From NCBI RefSeq assembly GCF_009363255.1, contig NZ_CP045318.1:410001-474000 (forward strand): a stretch of 64,000 nt of DNA, written 5' to 3'. Source of the stretch: Roseivivax sp. THAF197b (GTDB lineage Bacteria; Pseudomonadota; Alphaproteobacteria; Rhodobacterales; Rhodobacteraceae). This document shows positions 22,485 to 29,626 of this stretch, piece by piece. Position 1 is the stretch's first letter, and each line of letters begins with the position of its first letter. A model generated the notes under the pieces. It saw nothing but the letters and a program-made list of their open reading frames with translations, was not told the DNA's origin and made no database searches. The position numbers were made by a program, and so were the translations under genes.

Positions 22485-23336
22485 ATGGCAGAGCATCAGA
22501 TCACCGACTGGATCGGCCGCGAGGAAACCACTCAGGGACGCGTGGGCGAAACCATGGCGCGCATGATGACGGCGACGCTTGCCGATACCGGGCAAGGGCC
22601 GCTCGCACAGGGCGAGGTTCTGCCGCCGCTTTGGCACTGGACGGGGTTCCCGCCCGAAACACCCATTTCCGGGCTCGGAGACGACGGACACCCGAAGCTT
22701 GGCGGCTTTCTCCCGCCCGTCGAACTGCCCCGGCGCATGTGGGCAGGGGGCACGGTGGCCTTCGAGAAACCCCTGCATGTCGGCGAACGCCTGACCCGTC
22801 ATTCCGTCATCGAAAACGTGGTTCGCAAGGATGGGCGCGCGGGACCGATGGTCTTCGTGACAGTGCTGCACGAGGTCTCCGGCGAGGACGGTCTGGCGCT
22901 CCGGGAGCAGCACGACATCGTCTATCTCGAACTGCCGAAAACCTATGCGCCGCCGCCTCCGGTCGCCCCGCCCGAGGACATCATCGCTGAGCGCGAATTC
23001 GCCATGAGCAACACGCTGCTGTTCCGCTTCTCCGCCTGCACGTTCAATTCGCACCGGATCCATCTCGATCTCGATTATGTCCGTGAGGTGGAGAAATACC
23101 CCCATCTGGTCGTGCACGGCCCGCTTCAGGCGCTGCTCATGGCGCGTCTCGCAATGGAGATCCAAGGCCGACCCCCCCGCCATTTCCGCTATCGCGGCGT
23201 GCACCCGATGTTCCCGGATGCGCCGATGCGGGTGCTGGCACAGCAGGGCGAGGGCGGGAGCCTCAAGCTCTGTACCGCGCGGGGGGCGGAGCATCAGGGC
23301 ATGACAGCCGTCGCAGATTGGGAGGAGAGGACATGA
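22485..23336 (+). CDS. meh: FAS1-like/MaoC hydratase, probable mesaconyl-C4-CoA hydratase
   Basis: 283-aa double hot-dog protein of the MaoC/HTD2 type. Family landmarks are LPPLWHWTGFPPET, GGFLPPVELPRRMWAGG, and in the second half FSACTFNSHRIHLDLDY with VVHGPLQALLM. This matches the 3-methylfumaryl-CoA (mesaconyl-C4-CoA) hydratase family, which makes citramalyl-CoA in the 3-hydroxypropionate bi-cycle. Its stop overlaps the CoA-transferase start (ATGA), and that partner belongs to the same pathway, which strengthens the call. Substrate is inferred from family and pairing. Confidence 0.72.
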   Translation: MAEHQITDWIGREETTQGRVGETMARMMTATLADTGQGPLAQGEVLPPLWHWTGFPPETPISGLGDDGHPKLGGFLPPVELPRRMWAGGTVAFEKPLHVGERLTRHSVIENVVRKDGRAGPMVFVTVLHEVSGEDGLALREQHDIVYLELPKTYAPPPPVAPPEDIIAEREFAMSNTLLFRFSACTFNSHRIHLDLDYVREVEKYPHLVVHGPLQALLMARLAMEIQGRPPRHFRYRGVHPMFPDAPMRVLAQQGEGGSLKLCTARGAEHQGMTAVADWEERT

Positions 23337-24574
23337 GCGGTATTCTCAACGGGATGCGCGTGATCGAAGGATCGGCGTTCGTGGCGGTCCCCCTTGCGGG
23401 GCTGACGCTGGCGCAGATGGGGGCGGAGGTGATCCGCTTCGACCGGCTCGAGGGCGGGCTGGACGCCACACGCTGGCCCGTCGCCCCGTCCGGCAAGAGC
23501 CATTTCTGGGCCGGGCTCAATAAGGGCAAGAAGTCGGTCGCCATCGATATGCGCGCCCCCGAAGGACGCGAGCTGATCACGCGGCTCATCACCGCGCCGG
23601 GCGAGGATGCGGGGCTCTTCATCACCAATCTTGCGGTCAAGGGCTGGCTCGATCACCAAACGCTGTCCGCGATCCGCCCGGACCTCGTATCCGTCACGCT
23701 CATGGGCGACCGCCACGGCCGTCCGCAGGTCGACTACACGGTGAACCCCGCAATCGGCATCCCGGACATGACGGGCCCGGAAGGCTCCGACACGCCGGTG
23801 GCGCATGCGCTGCCCGCCTGGGACGTCGCGGCGGGCGGTCACGTGGTCAACGCGCTTCTGGCGGCGGAGCGGCACAGGCTGCGCCGCGGCGAAGGGCAGG
23901 GCGTCACGCTGGCCCTCAAGGATATCGCGGCGGCCACGATCGGGCATCTGGGCATGATCGGCGAGGCGGCCACGACAGGCCGGGCGCGGGAGAAATGCGG
24001 CAATGCGCTTTACGGCGCCTACGGGCAGGATTTCCTGTGTGCCGACGGCAAGCGCGTCATGGTCATCGGGCTGACGGCGCGGCAATGGAAAGGGCTCGTC
24101 AAGGTCACGGGCTGCAAGGAGGCGATGCAGCGCTTCGCGCAGCGCAGCGGGCAGAACCTTGGCGATGAGGGTGTGCGCTTCCGCCTGCGCCATGACCTGA
24201 CGGCGATCCTGGCGCCCTGGTTTGAGGCCCGTCCGCGGGCCGTGGTCGCCAAGGCGCTGGATGCGGCGGGGGTCACCTGGGCGCCTTTCCGAAATGTCTC
24301 GGAGGCGTTGAAGGAGGATCCCGACCTGGGGCCCGAGAACCCGATCTTCTCAGTGCTCGACCAGCCCGGGCTTGGCCGATTCCCGGTAGCGGGCAATCCT
24401 GCGCATTATACGGGCTTTGCGCGCGAAACACCGAAGATTGCGCCCGAGCTCGGCGCGCATACCGAAAGCGTTCTGTCGGAGGTTGGCGGGCTCGACGATA
24501 CCGAGATCCAGGGCCTCTTTGACCGCGGCATCGTTGGCGACACGACGCGGATGCATCGCCCTAACGCTGCCTGA
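23333..24574 (+). CDS. mct: Class III CoA-transferase, probable mesaconyl-CoA C1-C4 CoA transferase
   Basis: 413-aa CaiB/BaiF-type protein. It has the N-terminal motif MRVIEGSAFVAVPLAGLTLAQ, GAEVIRFD, NKGKKSVAIDMRAPEGR and the C-terminal small domain. In this subfamily (often annotated 2-methylfumaryl-CoA isomerase) CoA is moved within mesaconate from C1 to C4. Pairing with the meh-like hydratase by a 4-nt overlap supports the assignment over a generic CaiB function. ATG 23333 follows ggaggagagg. Confidence 0.75.
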   Translation: MSGILNGMRVIEGSAFVAVPLAGLTLAQMGAEVIRFDRLEGGLDATRWPVAPSGKSHFWAGLNKGKKSVAIDMRAPEGRELITRLITAPGEDAGLFITNLAVKGWLDHQTLSAIRPDLVSVTLMGDRHGRPQVDYTVNPAIGIPDMTGPEGSDTPVAHALPAWDVAAGGHVVNALLAAERHRLRRGEGQGVTLALKDIAAATIGHLGMIGEAATTGRAREKCGNALYGAYGQDFLCADGKRVMVIGLTARQWKGLVKVTGCKEAMQRFAQRSGQNLGDEGVRFRLRHDLTAILAPWFEARPRAVVAKALDAAGVTWAPFRNVSEALKEDPDLGPENPIFSVLDQPGLGRFPVAGNPAHYTGFARETPKIAPELGAHTESVLSEVGGLDDTEIQGLFDRGIVGDTTRMHRPNAA

Positions 24575-24584
24575 CCGAACGAAA

Positions 24585-24614
24585 AACGGCCGGTCCCGCA
24601 AAGGACCGGCCGTT
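24585..24614 (-). terminator. Terminator downstream of the 75-aa gene cluster
   Basis: 12-bp perfect stem aacggccggtcc/ggaccggccgtt, loop cgcaaa. On the minus strand it continues into TTTCG, which suits the reverse small-protein genes ending at 24636. It may also act for mct on the plus strand, although no T-run follows there. Confidence 0.85.
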
Positions 24615-24635
24615 ATAGGCGCGGGTGGATCGCGC

Positions 24636-24863
24636 TTACTGGTACTTGCCGACGAGGTTCTCGACGAGCGCGCGCTTCTCGGAAACGCTGTCACCCGAAT
24701 GGATGACGTTCAGCAGCGAGGCGACTTCGGCGTTGGACAGGCCCGATGCGTCGACATTTGCAAAGCGCTCGATCTCGGCGATCTGGCCTTCGGTCGCGGC
24801 GAATGCAGCGGAGCCGGTTGCGGTTGCGAGGATGAGAGCGGCGGCGGTTGCGAACTTGGTCAT
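24636..24863 (-). CDS. Small secreted helical protein, tandem copy (last in transcript)
   Basis: 75 aa. The signal peptide MTKFATAAALILATATGSAA is cleaved near FAA-T (residue about 22). The mature part of about 52 aa has three predicted helices: TEGQIAEIERFANV, SNAEVASLLNVIHSGDS and EKRALVENLVGKYQ. No Cys, no known family. The protein is identical to that of the middle copy, and the three genes repeat every 308 nt. The predicted order of transcription is 25479 towards 24636. Confidence 0.85.
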   Translation of the reverse strand: MTKFATAAALILATATGSAAFAATEGQIAEIERFANVDASGLSNAEVASLLNVIHSGDSVSEKRALVENLVGKYQ

Positions 24864-24943
24864 GGTGGAAATCCTTGGATTGAGGGGGTTTTGAGGGAGG
24901 GATGGGGCCGCCGAGGGAGAGGCGGCAGCCCCGTCAGATGCGC

Positions 24944-25171
24944 TTACTGGTACTTGCCGACGAGGTTCTCGACGAGCGCGCGCTTCTCGGAGACGCTGTC
25001 ACCCGAATGGATGACGTTCAGCAGCGAGGCGACTTCGGCGTTGGAGAGGCCCGATGCGTCGACATTTGCGAAGCGCTCGATCTCGGCGATCTGGCCTTCG
25101 GTCGCGGCAAAGGCAGCGGAGCCGGTTGCGGTTGCGAGGATGAGAGCGGCGGCGGTTGCGAACTTGGTCAT
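24944..25171 (-). CDS. Small secreted helical protein, tandem copy (middle)
   Basis: 75 aa with an amino-acid sequence identical to the copy at 24636-24863. DNA differences are few and silent. It is flanked by 80-nt spacers that are nearly identical to each other and contain an imperfect GC-rich hairpin (ggggc ... gccgcc/ggcggc ... cccc). A weak SD aagga precedes the start. Function unknown. Confidence 0.85.
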   Translation of the reverse strand: MTKFATAAALILATATGSAAFAATEGQIAEIERFANVDASGLSNAEVASLLNVIHSGDSVSEKRALVENLVGKYQ

Positions 25172-25251
25172 GGTGTAGATCCTTGATTTGAGGGGATTTT
25201 GAGGGAGGGATGGGGCCGCCGAGGGAGAGGCGGCAGCCCCGTCAGATGCGT

Positions 25252-25479
25252 TTACTGGTACTTGCCGACGAGGTTCTGGACGAGCGCGCGCTTCTCGGAA
25301 ACGCTGTCACCCGAGTGGATGACGTTCAGCAGCGAGGCGACTTCGGCGTTGGACAGGCCCGATGCGTCGACATTTGCAAAGCGCTCGATCTCGGCGATCT
25401 GGCCATCGGTCGCGGCGATTGCAGCGGAGCCGGTTGCGGTTGCGAGGATGAGAGCGGCGGCAGTTGCGAACTTGGTCAT
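25252..25479 (-). CDS. Small secreted helical protein, tandem copy (first)
   Basis: 75 aa, differing from the other two at only three positions (Ile for Phe before the signal cleavage site, Asp for Glu at the mature start, Gln for Glu in RALVQNLVGKYQ). It has the strongest ribosome site of the three, caaggagaaccatt, and is nearest to the presumed promoter, so it is likely the parent or leading copy. Upstream at 25495-25537 is a 22-nt-period direct repeat. Confidence 0.85.
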   Translation of the reverse strand: MTKFATAAALILATATGSAAIAATDGQIAEIERFANVDASGLSNAEVASLLNVIHSGDSVSEKRALVQNLVGKYQ

Positions 25480-25978
25480 AATGGTTCTCCTTGATGTGCC
25501 CCGGGGGGCGATTTGTTGTGCCCCGAGAGGCGTTTGCTAAGGGACGTTGCCGTCCGGTGATTGACAGATGGGAGGGCCCTGAACCTTCTGCCAATCACAG
25601 AATTCGTCACGGATGCTCACGGATTTTTGCCCTTGAAAACCCGGCAGGTATGCAGTTGAATGCAGTGGATAATTTACATTTATAATCAGCTATTTAGACA
25701 TCATTTCCGCGTCACGTGTTCGGGATTTTTGCTCGAATTTCGCAACAAATCCTGCAAACGGCCTCCCGTCACAATGTCTGCGCATTTGCGCACTGAAATA
25801 TGGGTAACGCGGTTGCGCGCGTGCGATCACGCAGGGCGGCGCATTAGGGCGCCGCGCGTGAGATTTAAGGCTGATTTTGAAACATCGCCGTGGCCGCCTG
25901 CGCTCGGGCGCGATGAACCGGAAGGCGAAAATCGCCTCTTGAAACCGCGCCAGCAGGACGGTATCGCACGTCAGCGAT
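25480..25978. other. Intergenic region before tRNA-Trp
   Basis: 499 nt without a supportable gene. It contains the 22-nt direct repeat next to the small-protein cluster, an AT-rich patch at about 25655-25760, and then a GC-rich stretch running up to tRNA-Trp. Promoters for both the minus-strand cluster and the plus-strand tRNA should lie here, but I could not fix them. Confidence 0.55.
25495..25537. repeat. Direct repeat upstream of small-protein cluster
   Basis: Two adjacent copies of tgtgccccg(g/a)g(g/a)ggcg followed by (a)tttg, at 25495-25515 and 25517-25537, 22 nt apart (two helical turns). This is the 5' region of the first small-protein gene on the minus strand, so a tandem operator or an mRNA leader structure is possible. 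Confidence 0.55.
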
Positions 25979-26054
25979 AGGGGTATAGCTCAGCTGGTAG
26001 AGCGACGGTCTCCAAAACCGTAGGTCGCGGGTTCGAACCCTGCTGCCCCTGCCA
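25979..26054 (+). tRNA. tRNA-Trp (CCA anticodon)
   Basis: 76 nt including encoded CCA. The acceptor stem aggggta/tgcccct pairs over 7 bp, the D-arm is gctcagctggtagagc, the anticodon loop ctccaaa contains CCA, and the T-arm is cgggttcgaaccctg. Its place upstream of secE-nusG matches the usual bacterial order. Confidence 0.97.
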
Positions 26055-26197
26055 CTTCACCACAGATCGATATAGGCAGAGCTGCGGCGCGAGTATCGCG
26101 TTCAGGGCGCATCGCTCGTTGACTGCCCGACATCCGGGCCTGTCGACAACGTCCGATCTGGGATGGACCGATCTCCCCGGTGCCGCGAACGCTGAAA

Positions 26198-26222
26198 AAG
26201 GGGCCCGCAATGCGGACCCCTT
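26198..26222 (-). terminator. Terminator of the 193-aa secreted protein gene
   Basis: Stem aaggggcccgc/gcggacccctt with one A-C mismatch and loop aat. On the minus strand it is followed by TTTTT. It lies 45 nt past the stop of the reverse gene. Confidence 0.8.
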
Positions 26223-26266
26223 GAATACTCGTCTCAAACTCCAGGCGGTATGCCCGCCGAGATATC

Positions 26267-26848
26267 TTAGTTGAACAGGGCGTTCAGCTTGCCGCTGATG
26301 TCGCCACGGCTGTCGTTCGAATAGATGATCGCCAGGGCGCTGTTCACTTCGGCGTCCGACAGCGTCATCACGTCGACTTCCGGTGCGTAGCTGCTGATCA
26401 GGGCAACTTCACCCGTCGTCGCGGTGTTCATCTCGCTGACCATTTCGCCATCGTCCTGCAGAAGGGCGCGGACGCGGTCGGCACGATCGGATTCGTCACC
26501 GCTTTGTGCGGCTGCGATCGCTGCGTCGACGGTCGGCTGCGGAAGCATCGTGTAGTCGACGCCGTCCACGTATTCGTCGAGGATCGCGATTTCCGCTTCG
26601 GTGATCGATGCGGTCATCGGCACGAACTCTTCGTCAGCATAGAGAGCGCTGAGCTTGCCGGTGATGTCGGCGCGGCTGTCGTTCGAGTAGATGATGTTCA
26701 GGGCGCTGGACACCTGTGCATCGCTCCAGCCCGAGATGTCGGCTTCCGGCAGGTAGGATTGGATCGTCGCGACTTCACCATCGGTTGCGGCATAGGCCGG
26801 TGCGGTCAGTGCGAGGGTCAGTGCGGTTGCAGTCATAAAGCGTTTCAT
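26267..26848 (-). CDS. Secreted protein with three diverged copies of the 75-aa-family helical repeat
   Basis: 193 aa. The signal peptide is MKRFMTATALTLALTAPAYA, cleaved before ATDG. Three units of about 52-55 aa follow: ATDGEVATIQSYLPEAD...SALNIIYSNDS, then SITEAEIAILDEYVDG...AAAQSGDES, then ATTGEVALISSYAPEVD...SALAIIYSNDS. Each matches the mature part of the 75-aa proteins (T-[DE]-G-[EQ]-[IV]-A-x-I, S-[DN]-A-[EQ]-V-x-S, S-x-D-S). The first and third units are close to each other, the middle one is diverged. Start 26848 follows aaaggacg. Function unknown; an exported extracytoplasmic location is likely. Confidence 0.82.
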   Translation of the reverse strand: MKRFMTATALTLALTAPAYAATDGEVATIQSYLPEADISGWSDAQVSSALNIIYSNDSRADITGKLSALYADEEFVPMTASITEAEIAILDEYVDGVDYTMLPQPTVDAAIAAAQSGDESDRADRVRALLQDDGEMVSEMNTATTGEVALISSYAPEVDVMTLSDAEVNSALAIIYSNDSRGDISGKLNALFN

Positions 26849-27204
26849 AATCGTACGTCCTTTTCGTCTCTTTTCCAAACCTTCGCGGGCATCGAGGCCG
26901 CTATGCGAAGGCGGCGGAGCGTTCCGCCTTGGTATGGGAAAAGAACACGCCAGCCCGGCCCGCGTTCCGGCGCAGGGGGCAGAAAATGCGTGAATTCTCA
27001 AGGACGTGATGTGCGCGTGAGCGCGGGAACCAAAGGCCTGGCTTCGGCGTTCGCGCGCCCCTGCGCGCCCGCGTTCATCTATAGATGGCGGGTGGCGGGG
27101 TTGCATCGCGGTCCGCTTTCGCAGGGCACGCGGCAACAGCGCTTGAAAGATGCGGGCCAAAGCCGTATCTGCCGCGGAACCAAACCCAAGCGAAGGTCCA
27201 AGCG
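26849..27204. other. Divergent intergenic region before secE
   Basis: 356 nt between the reverse secreted-protein gene and secE. A perfect 12-nt palindrome catctatagatg lies at 27076-27087. No convincing ORF. It should hold the promoter of the secE-nusG transcript unless that reads through from tRNA-Trp. Confidence 0.5.
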
Positions 27205-27405
27205 ATGGCCAAGACCAATCCGATCCAGTTCATCCAGCAGGTCCGTGCCGAAGTCAGCAAGGTCGTCTGGCCCACACGCCGCGAGGTGGTGCTGACGACG
27301 ATCATGGTCTTCATCATGGCAACGCTGACGGCGATCTTCTTCGCGCTTGTCGATCTGGCGATCCGCAGCGGCCTTCAGGGCGTGTTGGGCATCTTCGGCG
27401 GCTGA
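27205..27405 (+). CDS. secE: Preprotein translocase subunit SecE
   Basis: Small essential subunit of the SecYEG channel. The 66-aa product has the conserved amphipathic motif IQFIQQVRAEVSKVVWPTRR and a single membrane helix (about 30-54), which is the short, one-TM form. Start 27205 gives the usual MAKTNPIQ. It sits between tRNA-Trp and nusG as in most bacteria. Confidence 0.95.
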   Translation: MAKTNPIQFIQQVRAEVSKVVWPTRREVVLTTIMVFIMATLTAIFFALVDLAIRSGLQGVLGIFGG

Positions 27406-27477
27406 GGCCTTCGGGCCTGCGCGCGGGGCTTGAATTCGCGCCGCGGGACTAGTAATGCGGCGCAACTAACGAGATCA

Positions 27478-27510
27478 GGCGTGCACCGCCAAGGGTGGCA
27501 CGCCGTTTTC
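27478..27510 (+). terminator. Hairpin between secE and nusG
   Basis: Stem ggcgtgcacc/ggtggcacgcc with one bulged G and loop gccaag, followed by gttttc. Terminator-like; it may attenuate secE readthrough into nusG. Confidence 0.55.
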
Positions 27511-27560
27511 TATTGAGACTGGGCGCATTCGGGCCCGACAGAATGTAAGGACACAGCCAG

Positions 27561-28094
27561 ATGGCGAAGCGGTGGTATTCGGTGAGCGTTCTCTCGAATT
27601 TCGAGAAGAAGGTGGCTGAACAGATCCGGACATCGGTGGCCGAGCAGGGGCTGGAGGACCAGATCGAAGAGGTTCTCGTCCCGACCGAAGAGGTGATCGA
27701 GGTCCGTCGCGGCAAGAAGGTCAACACCGAGCGCCGGTTCATGCCGGGTTACGTTCTGGTGCGGATGGAAATGTCGGATCAGGGCTACCACCTGATCAAC
27801 TCGATCAACCGCGTTACCGGCTTCCTGGGCCCCCAAGGCCGTCCGATGCCGATGCGGGACGCCGAGGTGCAGGCCATCCTGGGCCGCGTGCAGGAAGGCG
27901 AAGAAGCCCCGCGCACGCTCATCCATTTCGAGGTGGGCGAGAAGGTCAAGGTCAACGACGGTCCGTTCGAGGATTTCGACGGCATGGTCGAGGGTGTGGA
28001 CGAGGACAACCAGCGCTTGCGCGTGTCGGTGTCGATCTTCGGCCGCGAAACGCCCGTCGAGCTGGAATTCACCCAGGTCACCAAGCAAGGGTGA
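27561..28094 (+). CDS. nusG: Transcription termination/antitermination factor NusG
   Basis: 177 aa. The N-terminal NGN domain starts [21 protein letters not shown] and contains [14 protein letters not shown] and VTGFLG. The C-terminal KOW domain has [19 protein letters not shown] and [14 protein letters not shown]. NusG couples RNA polymerase to Rho or the ribosome. It lies upstream of rplK with a structured spacer. Confidence 0.97.
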   Translation: MAKRWYSVSVLSNFEKKVAEQIRTSVAEQGLEDQIEEVLVPTEEVIEVRRGKKVNTERRFMPGYVLVRMEMSDQGYHLINSINRVTGFLGPQGRPMPMRDAEVQAILGRVQEGEEAPRTLIHFEVGEKVKVNDGPFEDFDGMVEGVDEDNQRLRVSVSIFGRETPVELEFTQVTKQG

Positions 28095-28105
28095 CCCGGG
28101 GCGCA

Positions 28106-28186
28106 GCGGTGGGGTTTCACCCGCCCTGCGGAATGCGCCTCAGGGCGTAGGATGGGCAAACACCCATCCACCCGGTCAAGCCGGGT
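28106..28186. repeat. REP-like palindromic element between nusG and rplK
   Basis: A cluster of inverted repeats: ggtg/cacc at 28108-28121, gccctg/cagggc (28123-28128/28141-28146), ggatggg/cccatcc (28150-28156/28163-28169) and acccgg/ccgggt (28170-28175/28181-28186). The gtaggatgggcaaacaccca core resembles palindromes scattered in proteobacterial intergenic DNA. No SD or coding role. Confidence 0.55.
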
Positions 28187-28287
28187 TCATTGTGGGAGGC
28201 GAGCGCGACGCGTCGTGCGGACCTGACCACACAACGAAAGACGGACCGGGACGCGCCCGGGACGTGTTGGACAAAGGAGATAGCCAG

Positions 28288-28737
28288 ATGGCTAAGAAAC
28301 TTGCTGGCAAGATGAAGCTGCAGATCCCTGCAGGTCAAGCCAACCCCTCGCCGCCGGTGGGCCCCGCCCTCGGTCAGCGTGGCATCAACATCATGGAATT
28401 CTGCAAGGCGTTCAACGCCAAGACGCAGGAGATGGAGCAGGGCGCGCCTTGCCCCACCGAGATCACCTATTACCAGGACAAGTCCTTCACCATGGATATC
28501 AAGACGCCGCCCGCGTCTTACTATCTGAAGAAGGCCGCTGGTCTGAAGCCCGTGGGCAAGCGCAACCGCCCGCGCGGTGCGGAAACGCCCGGCCGTGAGG
28601 TCGTCGCGACCGTCACCCGCAAGCAGGTGCGCGAAATCGCGGAGGCCAAGATGAAGGACCTGTCGGCGAATGATGTCGAATCGGCGATGAAGATCGTCCT
28701 CGGCTCGGCGAAATCCATGGGCATCGAGGTGAAGTAA
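28288..28737 (+). CDS. rplK: 50S ribosomal protein L11
   Basis: 149 aa. It contains [20 protein letters not shown] with [19 protein letters not shown], and [20 protein letters not shown]11 forms the GTPase-associated centre with 23S rRNA and L10. Start 28288 follows aaaggag. rplA starts 1 nt after its stop. Confidence 0.98.
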   Translation: MAKKLAGKMKLQIPAGQANPSPPVGPALGQRGINIMEFCKAFNAKTQEMEQGAPCPTEITYYQDKSFTMDIKTPPASYYLKKAAGLKPVGKRNRPRGAETPGREVVATVTRKQVREIAEAKMKDLSANDVESAMKIVLGSAKSMGIEVK

Positions 28738-28738
28738 G

Positions 28739-29437
28739 ATGGCAAAACTCGGAAAACGCACCCGCGCCGCCCGCGAAGCATTCGCCGGCAAGGAAGAGAT
28801 CACCGTCGAAGAGGCCGTGTCCCTCATTAAGTCGAACGCCAACACCAAGTTTGACGAGACCGTCGAGATCTCGATGAACCTCGGTGTCGATCCCCGTCAC
28901 GCCGACCAGATGGTCCGCGGCGTCGTCGGCCTGCCCAACGGCACCGGCAAGACCGTGCGAGTCGCTGTCTTCGCACGCGGCGCCAAGGCCGAAGAGGCCC
29001 AGGCCGCAGGCGCGGACATCGTCGGCGCGGAAGACCTGATGGAAACCGTCCAGTCCGGCAAGATCGAGTTCGATCGCTGCATCGCGACCCCGGACATGAT
29101 GCCCATCGTCGGTCGTCTCGGTAAGGTCCTGGGCCCCCGGAACCTGATGCCGAACCCCAAGGTCGGCACCGTGACCATGGACGTCAAGGAAGCCGTCGAG
29201 GCAGCCAAGGGCGGTCAGGTTCAGTTCAAGGCCGAGAAGGCAGGCGTCGTGCATGCGGGCGTGGGCAAGGTGTCCTTCGACGAGGCAAAGCTCGTCGAGA
29301 ACATCCGCGCCTTCGTCGATGCGGTCTCCAAGGCGAAGCCCGCGGGCGCGAAGGGCACCTACATGAAGAAGGTGTCGCTCTCCTCGACCATGGGTCCGGG
29401 CGTCACCGTCGACGTGACCAACGCCACCGGCAACTGA
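28739..29437 (+). CDS. rplA: 50S ribosomal protein L1
   Basis: 232 aa, the usual length. It starts [20 protein letters not shown] and includes [20 protein letters not shown], the [15 protein letters not shown] signature, and [13 protein letters not shown] C-terminal [13 protein letters not shown]1 binds the 23S stalk and in many bacteria represses rplKA translation. Cotranscribed with rplK. Confidence 0.98.
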   Translation: MAKLGKRTRAAREAFAGKEEITVEEAVSLIKSNANTKFDETVEISMNLGVDPRHADQMVRGVVGLPNGTGKTVRVAVFARGAKAEEAQAAGADIVGAEDLMETVQSGKIEFDRCIATPDMMPIVGRLGKVLGPRNLMPNPKVGTVTMDVKEAVEAAKGGQVQFKAEKAGVVHAGVGKVSFDEAKLVENIRAFVDAVSKAKPAGAKGTYMKKVSLSSTMGPGVTVDVTNATGN

Positions 29438-29494
29438 TCGGGCGAACCGGTGCGGGCCGCTGAGTCCGCGCTGCATCACCTGAGCGATTTCAAG

Positions 29495-29524
29495 ACGGGC
29501 GGTCCTGCGGGACCGCCCGTTTTT
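29495..29524 (+). terminator. rplKA terminator
   Basis: 11-bp perfect stem acgggcggtcc/ggaccgcccgt with loop tgcg, followed by a TTTTC run. It separates rplA from the glycosyltransferase gene, so rplKA and rplJL are separate units here. Confidence 0.93.
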
Positions 29525-29626
29525 CTTCTCATGGCGGCACGGGTCCTTTAGGTTTTCCCGCGTACGTAAGAGAAGGCGCGGCCGTATCGCGCCCGGGCAC
29601 GAGGCAGAGACGAAGGCAGGAACCAC

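Larger units (their letters stand above)
24636..25479 (-). repeat. Three tandem gene repeats, 308-nt period
   Basis: Gene starts at 24863, 25171 and 25479 are exactly 308 nt apart; each unit is 228 nt of gene plus 80 nt of spacer. Spacers differ mainly in the 30 nt next to the start codons. This looks like recent tandem duplication or ongoing gene conversion. Confidence 0.95.

Noticed and set aside
24636..25479. Regularly spaced repeats considered as CRISPR-like array
   Set aside because: The period is 308 nt and the repeats are complete genes with signal peptides, not short repeats with unique spacers.
26055..26197. Possible small gene or second tRNA downstream of tRNA-Trp
   Set aside because: No cloverleaf and no start codon with a ribosome site; only the terminator of the reverse gene is convincing.
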